Source: a virus. Taken from it: a stretch of 64,000 bases of DNA. Both the position numbers and the translations under genes were made by a program. Below the pieces are notes generated by a model, which saw only the letters and a program-made list of their open reading frames with translations, ran no database searches and was not told the DNA's origin. The stretch's first letter is position 1. Every line of letters begins with the position of its first letter. The stretch is taken from IMG/VR virus record IMGVR_UViG_3300021437_000001, positions 53,955 through 117,954 of that record; one strand, 5' to 3'. Of the stretch, positions 15,446 through 24,179 are shown one piece after another.

Positions 15446-16026
15446 TGAAAGTCTGTTCTTTATGCGCAGAAACTAAGCCTCTAGAAGAATTTTCAAAAAA
15501 GACAGGTACTAGAAGGCAATCTCGATGCAAATCCTGTTTTAGAAGTGTACTAAAGCTCTATCGAAAACAGAACCAAGATAGTATAAGTAAGCGACGAAAA
15601 GCGGCATACAAAACAGACCCATTAAGATATAACAAGCAAAATCAAGACTCTTATATTAGAAACCATACTAAAAGAGTCAAGTATGCGTCAGAATATGTAA
15701 AAACTAAGTTAGAAACTGATCTTGTGTTTAAAGTTCGCCATAAAATTAGAGACAGATTTCATAAAGCCTTGAAAGGTAATTACAAGAAAGGTTCGGCGGT
15801 AAAAAACCTAGGTTGTTCGATTGAATTCCTAGTAAAATACTTAGAGACTAGGTTTGCAGTAGGCATGACTTGGGATAACTACGGTGTGCATGGTTGGCAT
15901 ATAGATCATATTATGCCCTTGTCTAAGTTTGATTTGAACGATCCTGTACAAATAGCAAAGGCGTGTCATTATACAAACTTGCAACCTTTGTGGGCTACTG
16001 ATAATATAAGAAAAGGCAATAGATGA
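15445..16026 (+). CDS. HNH homing endonuclease next to terL
   Basis: 193 residues. The N-terminus has a zinc-binding pattern CSLC and CKSC. The C-terminus carries GWHIDHIMPLSKFD and then CHYTNLQPLWATDNIRKGNR, the betabeta-alpha-metal HNH core with the trailing Asn and His. Free-standing HNH genes commonly sit beside conserved packaging genes, which they spread into by cutting alleles that lack them. Start ATG 15445 is coupled to the terL stop. Confidence 0.85.
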   Translation: MKVCSLCAETKPLEEFSKKTGTRRQSRCKSCFRSVLKLYRKQNQDSISKRRKAAYKTDPLRYNKQNQDSYIRNHTKRVKYASEYVKTKLETDLVFKVRHKIRDRFHKALKGNYKKGSAVKNLGCSIEFLVKYLETRFAVGMTWDNYGVHGWHIDHIMPLSKFDLNDPVQIAKACHYTNLQPLWATDNIRKGNR

Positions 16027-16181
16027 AGAAAGACTTGCACGCATTTAGAAAATTTCAAGCTGAGTGGATGACTAGTGATTTTAAGCCAAAAGGCAAAATT
16101 CTAAAGAAAATCAAACATTCTGCAAGACAGAACGCTAAAAAAGAGATTAATAAAGAGGTAAAGAATGGCAGAACAAAATAA
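16023..16181 (+). CDS. Small basic protein, 52 aa
   Basis: The start overlaps the HNH stop (ATGA) and the 3' end overlaps the portal start by 17 bases. The peptide is very lysine-rich (KILKKIKHSARQNAKK), suggesting nucleic-acid or scaffold contact. No family recognised. Confidence 0.5.
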   Translation: MKKDLHAFRKFQAEWMTSDFKPKGKILKKIKHSARQNAKKEINKEVKNGRTK

Positions 16182-18000
16182 GAGCTTCCTTGGAAAAGTA
16201 AGAGAAGCTGTTGATGTAACACTAGATTCCTATATTACAAAGAGCCGTTCAACAATCAATGAGACTCCGGCAGAAGCCGATTCTCGTGGTGATAAATTGT
16301 CTATTAGTGAGCTAGATTATGCTGGCAACGAACAATATGGATGGAAAGAAAAAGTCGGTATGGTCGGCAATCCTGTGCTTAAGAGCATGGCTCGACGAGA
16401 CTCCGTAGTTATCGCAATTCATCAAACTCGTATTGCTCAAACCTCGGCATTTACTAAAAAACAACGCTCTAGATATGTACCAGGATGGTTGATCGTACCA
16501 GAAGAGAGCGCAGACTTAACAGAAGATCAGAAACTTGAATTATCCGATCCAAATCTTTCTCCAGAAGAATACGCTCAAAAGCAGTATGAATTTGAAGAAG
16601 CTCGAGTAAAACTGAAAAAACAACAACTCAAAGAAATGAAGGAAATCGAAGACTTTATCCTTCACTGTGGAATGGACACTGATGAGTCAGATACGACTCA
16701 CAAGCGTGTCGATTTTGACAAATTTGTAAAGATTGCAGTTCGAGACCGTTTGACTTATAACTACGCTGCGGTTGAATTGATACCACAACGTAATCAAGAA
16801 CGTGCCCATCATTTTTATCCTGTATCGGCTGGTACTATTAAATTTGCCACTCGAAGATCAGCAGAACAACTGCAAAAACTCATGGTAGAAAACATGAAAT
16901 TAAGAGGTTTGACAGAGGAAGACATTGCCAGAAAAACTAACAAACCTTATAAATATGTGCAAGTTGTTCGAGGAGCGGTTCAAGCTGCTTGGTCAGAAGA
17001 TTGGTTTGTATTTGAACCAGCAAATCCAACTATAGATCCAGAAGATAATGGATACGCAATGGGCGAACTTGAAATGCTCATTCAAATTATCACTGCACAC
17101 TTATATGCCGAAGCGCACAATCGTAATTTCTTTGTGCAAGGTATTGGTACTAAAGGTTTATTGCACATAAAAGGGGAAAATATTTCTCGTGCGCAATTAG
17201 AAGCCTTCAAACGTCAATGGTTTAATCAAATTTCTAACACTCGTAACTCATTCAGACCGCCTATTATTGGTATGGCAGATGAAGTAAAATGGGTTCCACT
17301 TGCACAATCAAATCGTGAAATGGAATTTGAACAGTGGATGAATTATTTGATTCGTATTTGCTGTGCCGTTTATCAGATCGACCCAGCAGAAATCAATTTT
17401 GACATTTCTAAAGTGAACACCTCCACACTTAATGAGTCATCAAACGAAACTCGAATTAAGTCTTCTCGTGATAAAGGATTAAAACCTTTACTTGACTACG
17501 TTCAAAATTTAATCAATAACAACATTCTTCCTCGATGGAATCCAGAATATGCGAAAAAGTATCGTTTCGAGTTTGTTGGTCTTGATGCTGAAACAAGACA
17601 ACAAGAAATTGACCGTTTACAAAAAGAAACTAGCGTTTGGAAAACCATTAATGAGGCTAGAATCGAGATGGGTAAAGCCCCGCTTGAGGATGGTGACATA
17701 GTTCTTAATGCTATCTACTCTCAGTATCTTGCACAAAAAATGCAACAAGATCAAGCTGCGCAACAGCAAGATCAACAGCCTGTTGATGAAACAGGTGCAG
17801 GAGAGAATGGAGATGGAACAAATGGCCCTCCTAACTATGATCAACAAGCTCAACACAGCGAAGAGGCTCAGAAAATTGAAGAAGAATTCAATTCTGATTT
17901 AGAAAGCCTAGCTTCTGAGATTGGAAAACCAGAATCAAAACCTAAGAAGAAATCTGAAGACACTAAAAAGTCTATTGAGTATTTCTCCGATGAAGATTAA
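16165..18000 (+). CDS. Portal protein
   Basis: 611 residues. It sits at the usual place after TerL and before head morphogenesis. The sequence shows the portal style: an N-terminal alpha/beta part, a glutamine- and asparagine-rich C-terminus (QQDQAAQQQDQQPVDETG), and the central block AEINFDISKVNTSTLNESSNETRIKSS like the stem region of SPP1/HK97-type portals. It forms the dodecameric gate through which DNA is packaged. Ribosome site GAGGTAAAGA. Confidence 0.85.
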   Translation: MAEQNKSFLGKVREAVDVTLDSYITKSRSTINETPAEADSRGDKLSISELDYAGNEQYGWKEKVGMVGNPVLKSMARRDSVVIAIHQTRIAQTSAFTKKQRSRYVPGWLIVPEESADLTEDQKLELSDPNLSPEEYAQKQYEFEEARVKLKKQQLKEMKEIEDFILHCGMDTDESDTTHKRVDFDKFVKIAVRDRLTYNYAAVELIPQRNQERAHHFYPVSAGTIKFATRRSAEQLQKLMVENMKLRGLTEEDIARKTNKPYKYVQVVRGAVQAAWSEDWFVFEPANPTIDPEDNGYAMGELEMLIQIITAHLYAEAHNRNFFVQGIGTKGLLHIKGENISRAQLEAFKRQWFNQISNTRNSFRPPIIGMADEVKWVPLAQSNREMEFEQWMNYLIRICCAVYQIDPAEINFDISKVNTSTLNESSNETRIKSSRDKGLKPLLDYVQNLINNNILPRWNPEYAKKYRFEFVGLDAETRQQEIDRLQKETSVWKTINEARIEMGKAPLEDGDIVLNAIYSQYLAQKMQQDQAAQQQDQQPVDETGAGENGDGTNGPPNYDQQAQHSEEAQKIEEEFNSDLESLASEIGKPESKPKKKSEDTKKSIEYFSDED

Positions 18001-18229
18001 AGTTGAGTTAGAAAAAGGTGAAACAGTTGAGGCTGCTGACGAGTTCCTGGCAAAGGCACTCGCAGCTAAAACTGAATGCGAACATGGAGAGCGTTACTCC
18101 GATGACGCTATAAACGAAGCCCATGATCATATTTGCAAACTATTTAATTCTTTAACTACAGATTTGCATTTAACGATAAAGGACATAGTCGAAGATGCTA
18201 CTAGAACAAAGAACCCAGGACAGAATTAA
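17990..18229 (+). CDS. Hypothetical protein, 79 aa
   Basis: ATG 17990 overlaps the last 11 bases of the portal gene. Mixed alpha/beta, acidic, with two cysteines (ECEHGERYS and HICKLF). It lies between portal and head morphogenesis genes and could be a virion assembly factor. No family recognised. Confidence 0.55.
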   Translation: MKIKVELEKGETVEAADEFLAKALAAKTECEHGERYSDDAINEAHDHICKLFNSLTTDLHLTIKDIVEDATRTKNPGQN

Positions 18230-19034
18230 TGAAGCAGTAGATCAAGCTTACTTGTCATTTTTGATAAGTATGATTGGTTTTGCGGCGCTTTCAGAAGATG
18301 ATAAGCGTAAAGCGGCTGTACTAGGTCTTGTCCAAATCAATAGACCATTGATAGAATCTTTATATCAGATAGCTTTTCAACGAGGAAACGAAGCAAGTCA
18401 ACGTCCTGTGAAACTTCGAGATTTGATAGCTTATGCTGGCTTAGCTGGGGTCTTGCCTTTAACTGATGCTCAGGCCTATTCTTTAGAGCATGCAAAAAGA
18501 GAAATGTACGACGCTATTGAAAGTGCTCGTGAAGAATATAAAAAGAAAATTCGACAAGCCATTCTAAAATCAAATGCTGATGCTCGAGCTAGTGAATTAA
18601 CACAGTCTCTCTCAATACAGGAAAAGCAAGCCAAAAAAATAGAGTTAGTTAGTGCTCTATTAGCAAGTCTGGCGTTAATTTCCACTAAACTCGAAGACGC
18701 CTTTACAAAAGGGGCCACTAGTGCCTTAACAAATTTAGTCAATAATGCTGCGGTAGATGAGGCACTTACCAGTGTGCTAGTAAATCAAACTTCAGCAAAA
18801 AACTTGCGAGCCTATAAACGTGTTATAAACGATGGCAAATTATGCGGATGGTGTTCAAAATTTTATACCAATAAAGACGGTTCACCAAAAGTATATCCAT
18901 TGTCAGAATTAATTGCGAATGGATCTAACGATGGTTTACCGAAGAACGCTTGGAAGCCTGTCGTTGGAAAAACGCATGTACGTTGCCGTTGTCAGCTTCA
19001 TTATTTAGCTCCGAATCAACCTGATCCAAAGTAG
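18195..19034 (+). CDS. Phage head morphogenesis protein (Mu gpF/SPP1 gp7 type)
   Basis: 279 residues, mostly helical in the first two thirds. The C-terminus has CGWCSKFY near residue 216 and GKTHVRCRCQLHYL near residue 258, the conserved C- and H-containing tail of minor head proteins that follow the portal gene. These proteins are thought to be packaged in small numbers near the portal. The gene is convergent with the - strand block: its last 110 bases overlap a small - strand frame. Confidence 0.78.
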   Translation: MLLEQRTQDRINEAVDQAYLSFLISMIGFAALSEDDKRKAAVLGLVQINRPLIESLYQIAFQRGNEASQRPVKLRDLIAYAGLAGVLPLTDAQAYSLEHAKREMYDAIESAREEYKKKIRQAILKSNADARASELTQSLSIQEKQAKKIELVSALLASLALISTKLEDAFTKGATSALTNLVNNAAVDEALTSVLVNQTSAKNLRAYKRVINDGKLCGWCSKFYTNKDGSPKVYPLSELIANGSNDGLPKNAWKPVVGKTHVRCRCQLHYLAPNQPDPK

Positions 19035-19167
19035 CATCATCTTCAAAAAAAGAAGGTTGAGCTTTCTCTAAACAGTCTGCTGTTATTTGTTTTTCTGGCG
19101 CTTGAGTTGTTAATTTCTTGATTTTATTTCCACGTTTCAACCACTCGGAAATTGATTCAGTTTTCAC
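18925..19167 (-). CDS. Small hypothetical protein, 80 aa, convergent overlap
   Basis: GTG start with AAAGGA about 9 bases upstream, overlapping the HAD gene by 11 bases. The protein is polar and acidic with no recognised domain. Its 3' end overlaps the head morphogenesis gene on the other strand by 110 bases, which lowers confidence. Confidence 0.45.
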   Translation of the reverse strand: MKTESISEWLKRGNKIKKLTTQAPEKQITADCLEKAQPSFFEDDATLDQVDSELNNEADNGNVHAFFQRQASKRSSVNHR

Positions 19168-19513
19168 TTTTGTAAATCCTTTTTATGTATTGTTCTTCAA
19201 ATGGCATATCGTCTATATAAGATTCTGGCTTAGAAGCTATGACGTGGACATAATCGGCTAGGCCAATTTGTTTAACGACATTCTCAGCATGATCGCTACC
19301 TCCAGCAGACCAAACCACAACATTCCAACCTATAGCATGTAAATCTTTTACAAGTTGAATATGAGGTCGATGCAAGCGGACAACAATATTTCCACTTTCC
19401 AAAGTTAGAACTTTAGAAGTTGGATCATGAATATCAGCTCCCCACATGATTAGGGTGTCGTCCACGTCGCAATAAATTGTTCGTTTATCCGAGAGTTTAA
19501 AATAATTAGACAC
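19157..19513 (-). CDS. HAD-superfamily phosphatase
   Basis: 118 residues with a GTG start. YCDVDDTLIMWG (about residues 14-25) is HAD motif I (DxDxT). VVVWSAGG near residue 68 matches motif II (hydrophobic strand then S/T). A late DDM near residue 101 could be motif IV. The short single-domain form resembles polynucleotide or sugar phosphatases. Its place beside DNA ligase, RNA ligase and macro genes suggests end repair, but the substrate is unproven. Confidence 0.75.
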   Translation of the reverse strand: MSNYFKLSDKRTIYCDVDDTLIMWGADIHDPTSKVLTLESGNIVVRLHRPHIQLVKDLHAIGWNVVVWSAGGSDHAENVVKQIGLADYVHVIASKPESYIDDMPFEEQYIKRIYKSEN

Positions 19514-19703
19514 GTTTTAAATTTTCCTTTGTTCGCTCAATGTGCTGCTCAAGTTGCTGTCTATTAAATGTTAATTCTGTACTGCGAGTTATAATTTTTA
19601 CTTTTCCTTGCATGACGCCGGAACTTCCAGCTACCCAGAAATCCCAATTGCTGCGCATTCGTAGTAAAAATTTAAGATGTTCACGAATCGCTTGCTTTCT
19701 CAT
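19506..19703 (-). CDS. Small basic protein, 65 aa
   Basis: Rich in R, Q and L (IREHLKFLLRMRSNWD, RQQLEQHIERTKENLKRV) and mostly helical. It overlaps both neighbours by a few bases. No family recognised. Confidence 0.55.
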   Translation of the reverse strand: MRKQAIREHLKFLLRMRSNWDFWVAGSSGVMQGKVKIITRSTELTFNRQQLEQHIERTKENLKRV

Positions 19704-19945
19704 GGCTTTTCACCTACAAGATAAACAATATGCCCTTCTACCACTTGAACTGGAATTTCGTAACCTTCTACTCGAAAGCATTTAAAATCAGTAGAGCCGT
19801 AACTATTGATGGCAGTTTCTTTACCTAAAATTAATATTTTAGGCACTAAAAAATGTTCTAAACAAAACATCGCCTGTCTTTGAATAATCAAATTTAATTT
19901 TTCAGCTTCTCCAGTTGCTAATTCAAATTTACTCCAAGAATTCAT
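19700..19945 (-). CDS. Hypothetical protein, 81 aa
   Basis: ATG 19945 follows GAGGAAGG and overlaps the ligase stop, so it is coupled to ligase translation. The second half is strand-rich (GYEIPVQVVEGHIVYLV). No family recognised. Confidence 0.6.
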   Translation of the reverse strand: MNSWSKFELATGEAEKLNLIIQRQAMFCLEHFLVPKILILGKETAINSYGSTDFKCFRVEGYEIPVQVVEGHIVYLVGEKP

Positions 19946-21078
19946 AAACCTTCCTCTCGCAGACGCAAGCCCACTGGAAAGCGTGGAACTTTGTTCTTGC
20001 CAGTCAGTCCTTGAAATTGTACTGTAAGAAGTTTTCCCTTGCACAATGTGGGGTCATTCAGAAACTTCTTGGTTTCTTCCTGGTTTCCGGTCATCTTGAC
20101 CTCAAACTCAGTGCCATCTTGCGTCCTGCAAAGAAAAGCACCTAGTAGACCCTTCAATTTTCCCTTCCCCTCAACAACGTCCACTATCTCAAACTCCGCA
20201 TCGTCAAACTCTTTGACTTTTTGGAGGTTGTAGGACCGCTTGTTCTCATACATGCCATCTTTATTACGAAGCATTACACCTTCGTATCCGGCAGTTTTAT
20301 ATTTTTGAAATAGCTCAGACACATCTTCGTTATTATTTACAATAAGTGTCCAAAGAACCTTTAATGGTGGACGCACCACAATAGAATCTAAAAAATTAAT
20401 TCTATGATAGTTTGAGTGTTCGGTGTCAACCATATCATAAATGTGATATTCAATCTGCGCAGATTCAGGACTTGGATTTTCTTTACGAACGGCAGATACG
20501 ATCTTTTCAAAATCAGCCTTTAAAGCATGATTATAAAGCTCGCCATCAAGAATGATATTTGTAATATGTGCAAAATTAAGCGCAATTGCTTGCTCGATAT
20601 GAGGACAACTTGTAATTCTTTTACGAGTTCTTGACCAGAGTGTGACATTTTGACCTTTCTTAATAGCAATACAGCGAATACCGTCTAACTTAGGCTGAGC
20701 CAAGCAAGGAAATTTAATCTTATCTCCGTGCTTTTCATAGACATGTGCCAGCATTGGTTCAACTCCGCCCTCAATCAAATCATCGACTTCTCCGGCATTA
20801 GCTGATTCCAAGGATTCAACATAGCCTCGTTTTTTCTTCTTTTCCCATTTAGATTTGGCCTCATTTAAGGCTTGCTGCAATACGGTAGTCTCATTCTTTT
20901 TACCTACATTTTTACCTTCTGAAATCACATCAAAGGTACTTTGTAGCTTTCCGCCTGTCTCTCCATATACGGAAAATACCCTACATGTGCCATTTTCCAT
21001 GACTTCAACTTCGACTCCCCATTGCTCAATCTTACCTTGCGAAGACTTTTTATAAAGAATTGGAAAATTTGTAGTCAT
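19942..21078 (-). CDS. ATP-dependent DNA ligase with N-terminal WGR-like domain
   Basis: Seals nicks in duplex DNA. Residues about 10-85 (WGVEVEVMENG, SVYGETGGKLQS, QALNEAKSKWEKK) match a WGR-type nucleic-acid-binding module found in some phage ligases. The catalytic core follows: AQPKLDGIRC near residue 127 (KxDG, with the adenylated Lys), LDGELYN near 180 (motif III), YEGVMLRNKDG near 268 (motif IV) and KVKEFDDAEFEI with a late LLTVQFQGL OB-fold. Length 378. Confidence 0.93.
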   Translation of the reverse strand: MTTNFPILYKKSSQGKIEQWGVEVEVMENGTCRVFSVYGETGGKLQSTFDVISEGKNVGKKNETTVLQQALNEAKSKWEKKKKRGYVESLESANAGEVDDLIEGGVEPMLAHVYEKHGDKIKFPCLAQPKLDGIRCIAIKKGQNVTLWSRTRKRITSCPHIEQAIALNFAHITNIILDGELYNHALKADFEKIVSAVRKENPSPESAQIEYHIYDMVDTEHSNYHRINFLDSIVVRPPLKVLWTLIVNNNEDVSELFQKYKTAGYEGVMLRNKDGMYENKRSYNLQKVKEFDDAEFEIVDVVEGKGKLKGLLGAFLCRTQDGTEFEVKMTGNQEETKKFLNDPTLCKGKLLTVQFQGLTGKNKVPRFPVGLRLREEGL

Positions 21079-21080
21079 AT

Positions 21081-21323
21081 TTACTCCTCAAATCTAACTT
21101 CATGTTCACGGTCAAAGTAAGATTCCTTGCCGCAAGTATCACATTTATAATTGTGCATCCATACCCAGTCGTCCTCTAAATACTCAATTTCATCCACCAC
21201 ATCTTGATGGACAAATCCAACACAGCCAGGCTCGTCACATTTAGTAGGACCTGAACAACAACAGACTTTACAATTTCCACCTTTTACATGAGGAGGAAAC
21301 ATTCGGTCTTTTAGGGAGTCCAT
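21081..21323 (-). CDS. Cysteine-rich zinc-binding protein, 80 aa
   Basis: Nine cysteines in an 80-residue chain: CKVCCC, CDEPGC near residues 29-34, and a final CDTCGKESYFD ribbon. It probably binds two zinc ions. It overlaps the macro-domain gene by 13 bases and is three bases from the ligase start. Function unknown. Confidence 0.6.
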   Translation of the reverse strand: MDSLKDRMFPPHVKGGNCKVCCCSGPTKCDEPGCVGFVHQDVVDEIEYLEDDWVWMHNYKCDTCGKESYFDREHEVRFEE

Positions 21324-21751
21324 ATCCTTATCTCCTTATCCTTAAACTCTTCCACTATGGCGAGAGTTTTATCCCAAGGCACTCTAAACAATCCAGAGTT
21401 AATCTTAGGCATGTTTACAACATCAGTATCAGATACTTGATTGAATAAGTCAACTAAAGATTTACGAGTATTGTCGAGAATCTCATCTTGATACAGGGCA
21501 CGTTTACCGAAGCCTGTAGAAGTGAATAGACAGCCAACTCGATGCCATTTGCCATTCAAAATGAGACATGAGCCTAGAAGAGCGTTGCCTTTTAATTGGC
21601 AATGGGCTTGATAAGCTTTGTAGTAGCTAGGGTAAAGACGATTGAAAGTGGCGGCAATGCCAGCACCCCAAGCACCCTCGGTGTTACAGGCGTGAACAAG
21701 GAGTGAACCTTTGTCTGCGTCAAAAAGATTACCTTTAACATCTAAGATCAT
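21311..21751 (-). CDS. Macro domain protein (ADP-ribose-1''-phosphate phosphatase-like)
   Basis: 146 residues. GNLFD, VHACNTEGAWGAGIA (about residues 19-33) and MPKINSGLFRVPW (about 113-125) match the ADP-ribose-binding loops of Poa1p/Appr-1''-p processing proteins. The family removes phosphate from ADP-ribose-1''-phosphate or ADP-ribose from proteins and nucleic acids. Next to RNA and DNA ligases it could clear by-products of RNA repair or reverse an ADP-ribosylating host defence. Overlaps the metallophosphoesterase gene (ATGA). Confidence 0.87.
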   Translation of the reverse strand: MILDVKGNLFDADKGSLLVHACNTEGAWGAGIAATFNRLYPSYYKAYQAHCQLKGNALLGSCLILNGKWHRVGCLFTSTGFGKRALYQDEILDNTRKSLVDLFNQVSDTDVVNMPKINSGLFRVPWDKTLAIVEEFKDKEIRIWTP

Positions 21752-22401
21752 AAATCAAACTCCCTTACTGGATTTGTAGGCATGTACATTTCATCGCAAA
21801 TGCTTGCATTGATGTATTTGACGCCATTGAAAACAGTCTCTCCGGCAGAGCCGTGAATATGTCCAAAAGCGTGAAGTTTTAACTGCTTTAATTGATTGAT
21901 GCGATCCATTAGATCGTGACAGCCAACTCGCTCTTTCGGAGTGACTCCATCTGTGAAATATACGACATCTAAAATACCTGCTGGAGGACCGTGAGTGATG
22001 AGTATTTGCGTATCGTCAGGAATAACATCCCAATGACGTTTAATTTCTGGTCCTCGACGTCTATTCCATGCCCAGTCATAGAACCAAGGAGTGATGGCCG
22101 AGCCGTGGATTTTTATACCTTCAATATCTACAGTGCCTTCGTCAATAAAGTGGACTCCAGGGCAAGCTTTTTCGGCCAGTTCTTTAGCTTCCGTAAAATT
22201 TTTTTCTACCCAAGTTTCGTGATTTCCTTGAACTGAAATGATGTGCCCCGCTTCTTGCTTATTTAACCATTCATGAAAATCTTTGACCATGTGTCTTTCA
22301 CCACGAAAACTATAGTCTCCGCAACTAATAAGAATATCGCATTCAGGAATTTGTAGTTTATTCCATTTCCCATGAACGTCGGAAATTAAAACTATTTTCA
22401 T
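21748..22401 (-). CDS. Calcineurin-like metallophosphoesterase
   Basis: 217 residues with a full set of ligands: ISDVHGKW (about residue 6), CGDYSFRG (about 27), QGNHETW (about 58), THGPPAG (about 135) and FGHIHGSAG (about 178). The layout is that of small cytosolic phosphodiesterases. Coupled to the macro-domain gene, it may act on a linked nucleotide or RNA-end substrate. Confidence 0.9.
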   Translation of the reverse strand: MKIVLISDVHGKWNKLQIPECDILISCGDYSFRGERHMVKDFHEWLNKQEAGHIISVQGNHETWVEKNFTEAKELAEKACPGVHFIDEGTVDIEGIKIHGSAITPWFYDWAWNRRRGPEIKRHWDVIPDDTQILITHGPPAGILDVVYFTDGVTPKERVGCHDLMDRINQLKQLKLHAFGHIHGSAGETVFNGVKYINASICDEMYMPTNPVREFDL

Positions 22402-22589
22402 TAGCCACCCACTCTATAGGCGATGATAAGCCACATAAGTAAAGGCACGATTACTACCATAAATGGTACGGTTACTTTGGCCCCAAGATATTTTACTTCT
22501 CTTGAATTGAGCATTACCCAAAGTTGTAAACCAAAAAATAAACACCACAAGATACTAATAACTAAAAGTGTCCAATCAAATGCTCTCAT
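22401..22589 (-). CDS. Small two-helix membrane protein, 62 aa
   Basis: Hydrophobic segments at residues 6-27 and 40-58, with SREVKYLGAK between. The stop overlaps the next gene by one base. No family recognised. Confidence 0.6.
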   Translation of the reverse strand: MRAFDWTLLVISILWCLFFGLQLWVMLNSREVKYLGAKVTVPFMVVIVPLLMWLIIAYRVGG

Positions 22590-23170
22590 TTATCCTCCAT
22601 ATTCATAGAACTAAGACTCAAACTTTTAAAACGAAGTTTTATTACACGAACCGGACGTTCGCATAAAAGAAACCCATGCGCTGTCTTGTGTCCTCGCTTA
22701 TCGACATCCACCAAATGCAATTTAAAATCGTCTTGATCTACTATCACCGCAGTGTTCTTATCCACTAAGACAAAATGCCCATCGCTGCCAAACTGTTCAG
22801 CAAATTTAATATCAGCGGCGTACACATCATCTATAGATAACTCTCTATCAACTTCAAGTGCGGCTGGAATAATATCTAGTAAATTTTTAAATTCCTTAAC
22901 TACAAAATGTTCAAGAGCTAATCGTTTAAAACGTTCGTGTTCTTGAGGAAAAACTTCAGAGCTATAAATAGGACTAAAAGTTTTTCTAGATTTTTTAAAT
23001 GTTAGACCCTCTGAACTGACATCTCCTACTGATACGAAATCCATCTCGATAGGGTCATCAAATCTAGTGTAAATCGTGGGATGTTGGACCTTTCCAATAT
23101 GCAAAGTTGCAAATCTGCCCAGACCTATAATAGATAACCTGCCGCTAGGTAAACAAAATTCAAAACTCAT
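22586..23170 (-). CDS. Hypothetical protein, 194 aa
   Basis: A soluble alpha/beta protein overlapping the RNA ligase stop by four bases. It contains a strand-rich segment FVLVDKNTAVIVDQDDFKLH near residues 133-152. No family recognised; operon position suggests a link to RNA repair. Confidence 0.6.
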   Translation of the reverse strand: MSFEFCLPSGRLSIIGLGRFATLHIGKVQHPTIYTRFDDPIEMDFVSVGDVSSEGLTFKKSRKTFSPIYSSEVFPQEHERFKRLALEHFVVKEFKNLLDIIPAALEVDRELSIDDVYAADIKFAEQFGSDGHFVLVDKNTAVIVDQDDFKLHLVDVDKRGHKTAHGFLLCERPVRVIKLRFKSLSLSSMNMEDK

Positions 23171-24060
23171 AAAGCCCCCTGTTTAGCTACGCACTCTCTA
23201 GCAAACTTAAACAATTCTCCGCCCAAAGCCTTCTTAACGGCTTTCACTTCATCGGCATCGCCAACAATCTGCCCTTCTGACAACAAATCCGATACATAGT
23301 CAGCACAAATTTGTGGCAAAGATTTAGGATAATCAGTTAAGTAACGCTCGTCTCTAGAGAGTAATTTTTCCATACGAATAGGTTGAAACAGGTGTGCATA
23401 CTTTGTCAAGGCTAAATTTTCCTGTTCTGTCTTAATTGCTTTGGCCTTTTCATCGCCTCGTTTCCAGGCAGTTTCTTCGGCCTCGAATACCTTTTTGAGA
23501 CGGTGTCCCATCGTGTCAATCACTACACCTTCTGGCCGCATAAATCCTGGACATAGCTTAGAGCCATTCGTCTTAAGATCTGTCATCACCTCTTCGATCT
23601 TTTCCAGATTGAAAGGACCTTTATATAGCACAGGCACAACTGTCGTCTGTGGTGGCAATGGACGTTCAGGTGGGTACTTCCAATGATCGAACAATACAAA
23701 AACCTTACTATCAAGACCTTCGCCTGAATTTATACCTAATCCTGCCCATTCTCCAAAATGTTGCCCAACGCCCAGCTTTTGCACAAACTCTTCTTTATGC
23801 TTATCCACAAACGCAGCAAAACCGTAGTTGTCGTCTCCTGGATAAATCCAACGAGTACGGCTTCCGGCTCTAATTAGATACCCTTTACCGTCAATCGTCA
23901 CATTAGGCAACGGCAGTCCTCGCTTTTCGTCTGGAATAGTGTCCGTAGGTAATGGAACTTCGATGATAAATACCTGAGCATTAGTGCCGTGAATCTTCTG
24001 TGTAATACACATTTCTATCTTCTTTAATGCTGTAATTTTTTCAAAAGGTTTAAACTCCAT
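23167..24060 (-). CDS. RNA ligase (Rnl2-like)
   Basis: 297 residues from ATG 24060, which follows AGGAGGACAC. Motif I is TQKIHGTNAQ near residue 21 (the Lys is the adenylation site), with RAGSRTRW (about 60), GEWAG near 103 (motif III region), RPEGVVI near 182 (motif IV) and a downstream Lys. The KxHGTN form is that of Rnl2/RNA-editing ligases, which join nicked or cleaved RNA. In phages such enzymes often repair tRNAs cut by host anticodon nucleases. It heads the - strand repair island. Confidence 0.88.
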   Translation of the reverse strand: MEFKPFEKITALKKIEMCITQKIHGTNAQVFIIEVPLPTDTIPDEKRGLPLPNVTIDGKGYLIRAGSRTRWIYPGDDNYGFAAFVDKHKEEFVQKLGVGQHFGEWAGLGINSGEGLDSKVFVLFDHWKYPPERPLPPQTTVVPVLYKGPFNLEKIEEVMTDLKTNGSKLCPGFMRPEGVVIDTMGHRLKKVFEAEETAWKRGDEKAKAIKTEQENLALTKYAHLFQPIRMEKLLSRDERYLTDYPKSLPQICADYVSDLLSEGQIVGDADEVKAVKKALGGELFKFARECVAKQGAL

Positions 24061-24081
24061 GTGTCCTCCTATGTAAAACAT

Positions 24082-24108
24082 ACTATATTGGTCAATTTTA
24101 ATAGTCAA
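24082..24108 (-). promoter_or_regulatory. Candidate promoter for the repair island
   Basis: On the - strand TTGACT (24103-24108) and TATAGT (24082-24087) are separated by 15 bases, ahead of the RNA ligase leader. Confidence 0.45.
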
Positions 24109-24123
24109 GTGAAAAAGTACGGC

Positions 24124-24152
24124 TTGACTATTGTTGATCGTTTTGATACTTT
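24124..24152 (+). promoter_or_regulatory. Candidate divergent promoter for the PPIase/clpP operon
   Basis: TTGACT at 24124-24129, then either GATACT at 15 bases or TACTTT at 17 bases. It faces the gene at 24180 and is divergent from the RNA ligase promoter 16 bases away. Confidence 0.45.
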
Positions 24153-24179
24153 GGTTAAAGAGGAAACGGAGGAAATTTA

